Part shown: piece after piece, positions 1-5,759 of the stretch | Layout of the letters: each line of letters starts with the position of its first letter | How positions within the stretch are numbered: position 1 is the first letter of the stretch | From: an uncultured Lysobacterales bacterium | GTDB lineage: Bacteria > Pseudomonadota > Gammaproteobacteria > Xanthomonadales > Xanthomonadaceae | Reading direction: 5' to 3' | NCBI GenBank assembly: GCA_946886865.1 | Contig: CAMPJI010000120.1 | Location: 1-5,759 of the forward strand | DNA length: 5,759 nt | Made by a program: the position numbers and the translations under genes | The notes under the pieces: generated by a model | Told to the model about the DNA's origin: nothing | The model's input: the letters and a program-made list of their open reading frames with translations, nothing else | Databases searched by the model: none

Positions 1-1147
<1,147 letters not shown>

Positions 1148-1152
1148 GCACC

Positions 1153-1158
1153 GGGAGG
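1153..1158 (+). promoter_or_regulatory. Shine-Dalgarno site of the first VOC gene
   Basis: GGGAGG lies 9 nt before the ATG at 1168. It is one of the two clear ribosome binding sites in the window and fixes the start of the gene, giving a 34-bp gap after purB. Confidence 0.8.
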
Positions 1159-1167
1159 CGTCGACGC

Positions 1168-1548
1168 ATGAACCTCAACCAGGTCACCCTGCCTGCACGC
1201 GACGTCCCGGCCTGCATCGCGTTCTACCGGTCGATGGGGTTCACGCTGGTCGTGGATTCGGCGCCCCGCTATGCGCGCTTCGAATGCCCGGATGGCGGCG
1301 CTACGTTCTCGCTTCACCGCGTCGAGGAAGGCCCCGAAGACAGCGGCATGCTGGTCTATTTCGAGTGCGAGGACCTCGATGCCCGCGTAGCCGACCTGCA
1401 GGCCCGGGGGATCGCGTTCGACCAGATGCCGACCGACCAGCCATGGCTGTGGCGGGAGGCGCGGCTGCGCGATCCCGCCGGCAACCGGCTCTGCCTCTTC
1501 CACGCAGGCACCAACCGCCGCCATCCGCCCTGGCGCGTTACGTCCTGA
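1168..1548 (+). CDS. VOC family protein (glyoxalase/bleomycin-resistance/dioxygenase fold), 126 aa
   Basis: Small soluble single-domain protein with two beta-alpha-beta-beta-beta modules of the vicinal oxygen chelate superfamily; substrate unknown. Module 1 runs from LNQVTLPARDVPACIAFYRS (residues 3-22) to ATFSLHR (45-51). Module 2 runs from MLVYFECEDLDARVADLQARG (61-81) to the DPAGNRLCLFHAGTNR block (102-117), ending PPWRV. The length is typical for a one-domain VOC subunit, which normally dimerises. By my hand alignment, the usual metal-ligand positions (His, Glu, His, Glu) are Q5, H50, L62 and C109, so canonical metal binding is doubtful. The ATG is supported by GGGAGG 9 nt upstream. It lies 34 bp after purB and 17 bp before a second, dissimilar VOC gene, so it may be cotranscribed with both. 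Family membership is sure; function is not assignable from sequence. Confidence 0.88.
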   Translation: MNLNQVTLPARDVPACIAFYRSMGFTLVVDSAPRYARFECPDGGATFSLHRVEEGPEDSGMLVYFECEDLDARVADLQARGIAFDQMPTDQPWLWREARLRDPAGNRLCLFHAGTNRRHPPWRVTS

Positions 1549-1565
1549 CCTCCTCCCGGAATCCC

Positions 1566-1964
1566 ATGCACGTACTGGTCAACATCGATGTCCCCGACCT
1601 GGCCGCGGCCGAAGCGTTCTACACGCGCGCGTTCGACCTGCGCGTGTCCCGCCGGTTCGGTAACGCCGGCGTTGAACTGCTGGGCGGTAACGCGCCGGTC
1701 TACCTGTTGGAGAAACCCGCCGGCAGCACCGGTGCCGGCATCACGCCGCGGGACTACGCCCGCCACTGGACCCCGCTGCACTGCGACGTGGTGGTGGACG
1801 ACCTGGACGCCGCGCTCGCCCGCGCACTGGATGCCGGCGCAACCGCCGAAGGCGACGTGCGGGAGCATGCATGGGGCCGCATCGTCCAACTGGCCGACCC
1901 CTTCGGCCACGGCTGGTGCCTGTTGCAGTTCCTGGGCCGCGGCTACGACGAGATCGCCACATGA
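1566..1964 (+). CDS. VOC family protein of a second, PhnB/glyoxalase-like type, 132 aa
   Basis: Another one-domain VOC protein, clearly not a recent copy of its neighbour. Module 1 starts HVLVNIDVPDLAAAEAFYTR (residues 2-21) with VELLGGNAPVYLLEK (36-50). Module 2 starts HCDVVVDDLDAALARALDAG (72-91), then WGRIVQLADPFGHGWCLLQF (103-122); DPFGHxW is typical of PhnB-like and related VOC proteins. By hand alignment the ligand positions are N6, E49, H72 and C118, so two of four usual ligands remain. I chose ATG 1566 because the VOC fold begins there. Residues encoded upstream in the same frame overlap the previous gene and look like out-of-frame translation. There is no good Shine-Dalgarno sequence; the 17-bp gap instead holds CCTCCTCCC. 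Its TGA (1962-1964) overlaps the ATG of the cupin gene in ATGA, so the two are probably translationally coupled. Substrate unknown. Confidence 0.87.
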   Translation: MHVLVNIDVPDLAAAEAFYTRAFDLRVSRRFGNAGVELLGGNAPVYLLEKPAGSTGAGITPRDYARHWTPLHCDVVVDDLDAALARALDAGATAEGDVREHAWGRIVQLADPFGHGWCLLQFLGRGYDEIAT

Positions 1965-3259
1965 CCCCCAAGCGACCCGCTTCATCCACCGCCACCGCCC
2001 GCAAGCACGCGAAGACCGCCAAGAACGCGCTGCCGATTGAAGTCGATGGTGCCTGGCTGCCTCCATTGGGCATGCCGCCGGCCGACTTCCTGCGCGACTA
2101 CTGGCAGAAGAAGCCGCTGCTGATCCGCAATGCGTTTCCCGGCTTCGTGTCGCCCATCCAGCCCGAGGACCTGGCCGGCCTGGCCTGCGAGGACGCCGCG
2201 CTGTCGCGGATCGTCGCGCATGAACGTGGCGACGGCGCGGGCGGCGCGGACCGATGGCTGCTGCGCAACGGCCCGTTCCCCGAGGACCTGTTCCCCACCC
2301 TGCCGCACCACGACTGGACGCTGCTGGTGCAGGACGTGGACAAGTGGGACGCGGACGTGGCGCAGGTGCTGGAGGCGTTCCACTTCCTTCCGCGCTGGCG
2401 GATCGACGACGTGATGGTGTCCTTCGCCGCGCCAGGCGGCTCGGTCGGCGCACACGTGGACCAGTACGACGTGTTCCTGCTGCAGGCGCAGGGGCGGCGA
2501 CGCTGGCAGGTCGATGCGTCCGACGACCCGCCGCTGGCATTCCGCAACGATGTCGAGCTGAAGCTGCTCCAGCGCTTCAACCCGACCCACGACTGGGTCC
2601 TTGAGCCCGGCGACATGCTCTACCTGCCGCCGGGCGTGCCGCACCACGGCGTCGCCGAGGACGCGTGCCTGACGTTCTCGATCGGCATGCGCGCCCCGTC
2701 CGCGGCCGAGCTGCTGGGCGACTTCGTCGACACGCTCGCGGCCGACGCCGACGAGTCCGAGCGCTACCACGACCCGGACCTCGCGCCTGCCGCGGACCCG
2801 GCCGAGATCGATCCGGCTGCAATGGAACGCGTCGTCAGCGCCCTCAACGCCCTGCGCATGAACGACCCCGACCGCCTGGGCGACTGGTTCGGCCGCTTCA
2901 TCACGCTGTACCGCAGCGCCGGCCAGGTGCAGGCGCCACCTGATTCGCGCTCGCGCATCGAGATCGAATGGGACCTGTCCAATGGCGGCCGCCTGCTGCG
3001 CCATCCCTTCTCCCGGATGGCGTGGCGCAAGGCGCATAAACGCGGTGCGCAGGCGCAGTTGTTCGTCAGCGGCCAGGTGCACGCCCTGCCGGCCCGTGAT
3101 GCCCAGCGCATCGCCAATGCGGCGGAGATCGGCGGCGAGTTCTATTCAGCGCTGTCGGAGGCCGGCCGCGACCGCGTGCAGGCGCTGCTGCACGAAGGCC
3201 ACTACCAGCTGCAAATGCCCGACGAGGGCTGGGAAGAAGGACTGGGGGACGACGACTGA
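1961..3259 (+). CDS. roxA: JmjC-type cupin, ribosomal protein L16 arginine 3-hydroxylase (RoxA/YcfD family), 432 aa
   Basis: Fe(II)- and 2-oxoglutarate-dependent oxygenase. The E. coli homologue YcfD hydroxylates an arginine (Arg81) of ribosomal protein L16, and transfer of that role is by homology. The JmjC/cupin core covers roughly residues 30-245. AHVDQYDVF carries iron ligands H165 and D167. LLQAQGRRRW carries R180, equivalent to the 2-oxoglutarate-binding R140 of YcfD. LPPGVPHHG carries the third iron ligand, most likely H228. Residues about 245-310 match the helical dimerisation region and about 325-425 the C-terminal winged-helix-like part, ending in an acidic tail. It is longer than YcfD (373 residues), partly through a basic N-terminal tail (residues 1-22, rich in Lys, Arg, Thr, Ala) that could contact rRNA. 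ATG 1961 is chosen because it overlaps the previous stop in ATGA; no strong Shine-Dalgarno is seen. The stop at 3257-3259 shares one base with the next start. All catalytic residues are present. Confidence 0.93.
   Translation: MTPKRPASSTATARKHAKTAKNALPIEVDGAWLPPLGMPPADFLRDYWQKKPLLIRNAFPGFVSPIQPEDLAGLACEDAALSRIVAHERGDGAGGADRWLLRNGPFPEDLFPTLPHHDWTLLVQDVDKWDADVAQVLEAFHFLPRWRIDDVMVSFAAPGGSVGAHVDQYDVFLLQAQGRRRWQVDASDDPPLAFRNDVELKLLQRFNPTHDWVLEPGDMLYLPPGVPHHGVAEDACLTFSIGMRAPSAAELLGDFVDTLAADADESERYHDPDLAPAADPAEIDPAAMERVVSALNALRMNDPDRLGDWFGRFITLYRSAGQVQAPPDSRSRIEIEWDLSNGGRLLRHPFSRMAWRKAHKRGAQAQLFVSGQVHALPARDAQRIANAAEIGGEFYSALSEAGRDRVQALLHEGHYQLQMPDEGWEEGLGDDD
3244..3249 (+). promoter_or_regulatory. 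Shine-Dalgarno site of the GNAT gene
   Basis: GGGGGA inside the end of the cupin gene lies 9 nt before ATG 3259. It supports that start over the in-frame ATG at 3283, which has no purine-rich stretch in front of it. Confidence 0.65.
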
Positions 3260-4185
3260 TGCACACGACTGGCCCGCACACGATGGACACGCAGGGGTTC
3301 GGGGTCGACACCGTCGACTACGAAACCGCGCTGCCGGACCTGCGCACGGTGCGTGAAACCGTCTTCGTGCAGGAGCAGCGGGTGCCGCTGGAGCTGGAGT
3401 GGGACGCGCTGGATCCGCAGTGCGTCCACGTTCTCGCGCGCGACGCGGCCGGCCAGCCCATCGGGACCGGCCGCCTGACGCCCGAGCACAAGATCGGGCG
3501 CATGGCCGTGCTGGCGCCGTGGCGCGGCCGCGGCGTGGGCGATGCCCTGCTGCTGGCGTTGCTTGCCGCCGCCCGCGAACGCGGCTGGCGCGAGGTATCG
3601 CTGCACGCGCAAGTCTCGGCGCAGGACTTCTACGCCCGCCACGGCTTCCTGCCGCTCGGCGAGCGCTTCGAGGAAGCGGGCATCGACCACCAGACCATGC
3701 GCCTGCTGCTGGACGCGGCCAATCCGGTCGAGTCCCGCGAAGCCGCCGTCGCGGCGGCCGTGGGCGTCATCGCCGGCGCCCGCCGCCAGCTGCACATCTA
3801 CAGCCGCGAGCTGGACCCGGGCCTGCTGGACAGCACGGCGGTGATCGCGGCGCTGCGCCGCTACGCCACCCACGGCGGCGAAGTGCAGGTCCTGCTGCAG
3901 GATGCCGTCACCCCGCAGCGACGCGGCGCGCCCCTGATCGGGCTGGGCCAGCGCCTCCCCAGCGCCTTCGCCTTCCGGGTGATCGAGGAACCGGTGGACC
4001 TCGAATACCCCTCGGCCTTCATCGTCAACGACGGCGGCGGTTACCTGTTCCGGTCGCTGGGCCACCGCTTCGATGGCGAGACCCGCCTGGACGCGCCCGC
4101 GCGGGTCCGGCAGTTGCGCGCCACGTTCGATGAGCCGTGGCAGCGGGGCCGGCCCTGCAGCGAGTTCAGGGCACTGGGCATCTAG
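3259..4185 (+). CDS. GNAT N-acetyltransferase (ElaA/YjcF-like) fused to an uncharacterised C-terminal domain, 308 aa
   Basis: Residues about 14-150 form a GNAT domain. VRETVFVQEQRVPLELEWD (31-49) is typical of the ElaA/YjcF branch. IGRMAVLAPWRGRGVG (79-94) contains the acetyl-CoA pyrophosphate loop R89-x-x-G92-x-G94. AQDFYARHGFLPLGERFEEA (121-140) followed by GIDHQTM is the classical C-terminal half of this group. The acceptor substrate is unknown. Residues about 158-308 form a second domain, which I recall as a domain of unknown function found behind this GNAT in Xanthomonas-type bacteria. Its spacing (RRQLHIYSRELDPGLLDS near 175-192, YPSAFIVNDGGGYLFRS at 250-266) resembles a phospholipase-D-like half, but the HxKxxxxD positions read Y250, S252, N257, so PLD catalysis is unlikely. 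The start at 3259 overlaps the cupin stop as TGATG and has GGGGGA 9 nt upstream. The coupling suggests coordinated synthesis with the L16 hydroxylase; a shared ribosomal role is only a hypothesis. Confidence 0.9.
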   Translation: MHTTGPHTMDTQGFGVDTVDYETALPDLRTVRETVFVQEQRVPLELEWDALDPQCVHVLARDAAGQPIGTGRLTPEHKIGRMAVLAPWRGRGVGDALLLALLAAARERGWREVSLHAQVSAQDFYARHGFLPLGERFEEAGIDHQTMRLLLDAANPVESREAAVAAAVGVIAGARRQLHIYSRELDPGLLDSTAVIAALRRYATHGGEVQVLLQDAVTPQRRGAPLIGLGQRLPSAFAFRVIEEPVDLEYPSAFIVNDGGGYLFRSLGHRFDGETRLDAPARVRQLRATFDEPWQRGRPCSEFRALGI

Positions 4186-4228
4186 GGGCACCGCCGGCCG
4201 CGCCTGAATCCGTCGCAACCGGCTGCCC
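4186..4228 (+). terminator. Bulged hairpin right after the GNAT stop, possible terminator-like element
   Basis: GGGCA (4186-4190) plus GCCGG (4193-4197) can pair with CCGGC (4219-4223) plus TGCCC (4224-4228). This gives a 10-bp stem with a CC bulge and a 21-nt loop, beginning immediately after the TAG. No T-tract follows. It could end or stabilise the upstream transcript, but a 10-bp stem in such GC-rich DNA may arise by chance. Confidence 0.25.
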
Positions 4229-4238
4229 GCAACCCATC

Positions 4239-4253
4239 ACCGGCGTTGCCGGT
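4239..4253 (+). terminator. Short perfect hairpin between the GNAT gene and the sucA promoter
   Basis: ACCGGC (4239-4244) and GCCGGT (4248-4253) form a perfect 6-bp stem with a 3-nt GTT loop, ending 3 nt before the proposed -35 of sucA. There is no T-run. It may be a weak or factor-assisted terminator separating the two units, or a regulator-binding inverted repeat upstream of the promoter. Confidence 0.3.
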
Positions 4254-4256
4254 CGA

Positions 4257-4287
4257 TTGGCCGAAGACCCCACGCTGACGCTACAAT
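4257..4287 (+). promoter_or_regulatory. Candidate sigma70 promoter for sucA
   Basis: A -10 box TACAAT (4282-4287, five of six matches to TATAAT) stands out in an otherwise GC-rich stretch. TTGGCC (4257-4262, four of six matches to TTGACA) is the best -35, at a slightly long 19-bp spacing. Transcription would start near 4294-4297, giving a 5' leader of about 70 nt before the sucA GTG. The placement between a finished gene and a new operon head supports it. No operator can be assigned. Confidence 0.5.
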
Positions 4288-4366
4288 TCCGGGTTCTTGG
4301 GCCTGTTCATGCGCCTGCGTGCGCGATTCGGCCCCGACTTCCCCTACCGAGTCTCCCGACCCCATC

Positions 4367-5759
4367 GTGGACAATCTGCTTAAGCACTTCGCCCAGTCCT
4401 CGCAACTCGGCGCCAACGCCGCCTATATCGAAGACCTGTACGAGCAGTACCTGGTCAATCCGGAGTCGGTGGGTGCCAAGTGGCGCGCCTACTTCGACGG
4501 GTTCAAGGGACGCGAGGCGGGCGATCTCCCGCACTCGGCCGCCATCGCCAGCATCGCCGAAGCCGCCAGGCGCACTGCCAGCGGCACCGCCGCTGCGACG
4601 ACGGGCACGGGTGACGAGCGCGAACGCGGTGTCGGCAAACTGATCACGGCCTACCGTTCGCGGGGCCACCTGGCCGCCAACCTCGACCCGCTGGGCCTGC
4701 TCGAAAAGCCCGAGGCGCCCGACCTCGCGCTGGGCTTCCACCGCCTGTCCGAGAGCGACCTGGACGCGACCTTCAGCACCGGCGGCCTGGCCGGCAACGA
4801 GCGCATGAAGCTGCGCGACATCCTGTCGACGCTCAAGGCCACCTATGCCGGCAGCATCGGCGCCGAGTTCATGCACATCACCGACGCCGAGCAGCGTCGA
4901 TGGGTCTATGAGCGCCTGGAAGCAGCCGCTGGCAAGTTCGGCTTCAGCGCAGATGCCAAGCGCCGCATCCTGGAGCGCCTGACCGCCGCGGACGGCCTTG
5001 AACGGTACCTGGGCACCAAGTACGTCGGCCAGAAGCGGTTCTCGCTGGAAGGTGGCGATTCGCTGATTCCGCTGATGGACGCCACCATCCGCCGCGCCGG
5101 CGAGAACGGCGTGCAGGACGTGGTGATCGGCATGGCCCACCGCGGCCGCCTCAACGTGCTCATCAACACGCTGGGCAAGCCGCCTCGCCAGTTGTTCGAC
5201 GAGTTCGAGGGCAAGTTCGAGCACGTCAACCACGACCTCGCCCACACCGGCGACGTGAAGTACCACATGGGTTTCTCCGCCGACGTCGCCACCCCCGGCG
5301 GCCCGGTGCACCTGGCGCTGGCGTTCAACCCGTCGCACCTTGAGATCGTCGACCCGGTCGTGGCCGGCAGCGTCCGCTCGCGGCAGATGCGCCGCGGCGA
5401 TGGCGGCCGTGGCCAGGTGCTGCCGGTGCTCATGCACGGCGACGCCGCGTTCGCCGGCCAGGGCGTGGTGATGGAGCTGTTCCAGATGTCGCAGGCCCGC
5501 GGGTTCGCGGTCGGCGGCACGGTGCACATCGTCATCAACAACCAGGTCGGCTTCACCACCAGCGAACGCCAGGACGCCCGTTCCACGCTGTACTGCACCG
5601 ACGTGGCGAAGATGGTCGGCGCCCCGGTGCTGCATGTGAACGGCGACGACCCGGAGGCCGTGGTGTTCTGCGCCGAAATGGCGCTCGACTTCCGCAACCG
5701 CTTTGGCAAGGACGTGGTCATCGACCTGGTCTGCTACCGCCGCCACGGCCACAACGAGG
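4367..5759 (+). CDS. sucA: 2-oxoglutarate dehydrogenase E1 component, 3'-truncated by the window edge
   Basis: Thiamin-diphosphate-dependent decarboxylase of the 2-oxoglutarate dehydrogenase complex in the TCA cycle. It decarboxylates 2-oxoglutarate and passes the succinyl group to the lipoyl domain of E2 (SucB). About 464 codons are visible, roughly half of a protein of about 930-940 residues. Residues 2-46 (starting DNLLKHFAQSS, with AYIEDLYEQYL and KWRAYFDGF) are the E1 N-terminal segment that binds the complex core. Residues about 54-88 are an Ala/Thr-rich linker. The core follows with KLITAYRSRGH, KRFSLEGGDSLIP, GMAHRGRLNVL (H258, equivalent to E. coli H260) and LAFNPSHLEIV (H324). The ThDP/Mg motif runs from HGDAAFAGQG (G358, D359) to VINNQVGF (N391, N392). 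The last block, DLVCYRRHGHNE, is near-identical to E. coli. GTG 4367 is the only sensible start: family similarity begins there and no in-frame ATG lies just upstream. No clear Shine-Dalgarno is visible. Expect sucB and lpd downstream. Confidence 0.97.
   Translation, partial: MDNLLKHFAQSSQLGANAAYIEDLYEQYLVNPESVGAKWRAYFDGFKGREAGDLPHSAAIASIAEAARRTASGTAAATTGTGDERERGVGKLITAYRSRGHLAANLDPLGLLEKPEAPDLALGFHRLSESDLDATFSTGGLAGNERMKLRDILSTLKATYAGSIGAEFMHITDAEQRRWVYERLEAAAGKFGFSADAKRRILERLTAADGLERYLGTKYVGQKRFSLEGGDSLIPLMDATIRRAGENGVQDVVIGMAHRGRLNVLINTLGKPPRQLFDEFEGKFEHVNHDLAHTGDVKYHMGFSADVATPGGPVHLALAFNPSHLEIVDPVVAGSVRSRQMRRGDGGRGQVLPVLMHGDAAFAGQGVVMELFQMSQARGFAVGGTVHIVINNQVGFTTSERQDARSTLYCTDVAKMVGAPVLHVNGDDPEAVVFCAEMALDFRNRFGKDVVIDLVCYRRHGHNE

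Noticed and set aside
1284..1565. N-terminal extension of the second VOC gene upstream of ATG 1566
   Set aside because: The extension overlaps the first VOC gene out of frame and reads as Arg/Pro-rich noise. The VOC fold begins exactly at ATG 1566.
1871..1960. N-terminal extension of the cupin upstream of ATG 1961
   Set aside because: It would overlap the coding end of the second VOC gene, and the translated residues look like frame-shifted sequence. The ATGA overlap gives a natural start.
1356..2540. 394-codon minus-strand open frame spanning three plus-strand genes
   Set aside because: It crosses the junctions of three clear genes and is an Arg/Ala/Pro-rich low-complexity translation.
1982..3082. 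366-codon minus-strand open frame across the cupin gene
   Set aside because: Shadow of the RoxA-like gene. The composition is biased and no family motif is visible.
3202..4218. 338-codon minus-strand open frame across the GNAT gene
   Set aside because: Shadow of a well-supported GNAT. The residue pattern is the antisense of Ala/Arg/Gly codons and has no domain.
4137..4643. 168-codon plus-strand open frame spanning the sucA leader
   Set aside because: It runs out of frame through the ends of the GNAT gene and into sucA, and is Pro/Ala/Ser/Arg-rich with no domain.
4307..5752. 481-codon open frame on the minus strand across sucA
   Set aside because: It is antisense to an unmistakable sucA. 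Its translation is low-complexity and rich in His, Val, Ala and Arg with no recognisable domain, as expected when the complement of GC-rich codons lacks stops.

Overview
This 5.8 kb window is compact, high-GC bacterial DNA with every gene on the + strand. The strong third-position G/C bias, the start of SucA (MDNLLKHFAQSSQ) and the order purB, L16-hydroxylase cupin, GNAT, sucA suggest a gammaproteobacterium of the Lysobacteraceae/Xanthomonadaceae (Xanthomonas, Lysobacter or Luteimonas type). The family placement is inferred from remembered protein similarity, not from a search.

Layout. Positions 1-1133 hold the C-terminal 376 codons of adenylosuccinate lyase (purB); its N-terminus lies before the window. 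A strong GC-rich hairpin sits across its stop codon. Two small, dissimilar VOC-superfamily (glyoxalase/dioxygenase-fold) genes follow at 1168-1548 and 1566-1964. The second overlaps by ATGA the gene at 1961-3259, a JmjC-type cupin that looks like RoxA/YcfD, the 2-oxoglutarate oxygenase that hydroxylates an arginine of ribosomal protein L16. That gene overlaps by TGATG a two-domain protein at 3259-4185: an ElaA/YjcF-like GNAT acetyltransferase with an uncharacterised C-terminal domain. After a 181-bp intergenic region with two hairpins and a plausible sigma70 promoter, sucA (E1 of 2-oxoglutarate dehydrogenase) starts at a GTG at 4367 and runs off the end.

How the genes work together. The two VOC genes, the cupin and the GNAT are packed tightly enough to be one transcriptional unit, possibly read through from purB. 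The last three are stop/start coupled. sucA looks like the first gene of a separate TCA-cycle operon (sucA-sucB-lpd expected downstream) with its own promoter. One loose metabolic link is that RoxA consumes 2-oxoglutarate and SucA is the enzyme that otherwise drains it; this is an association, not evidence of shared control.

Novelty. Most of the window is ordinary conserved chromosome. I see no mobile element, CRISPR array, tRNA, rRNA or defence system. The points worth a second look are the coupled VOC-RoxA-GNAT cassette, the unassigned GNAT C-terminal domain, the VOC proteins with atypical metal-ligand positions, the hairpin at the purB stop, and the leader of sucA, which contains a small ORF overlapping a GTG start with no clear Shine-Dalgarno sequence.
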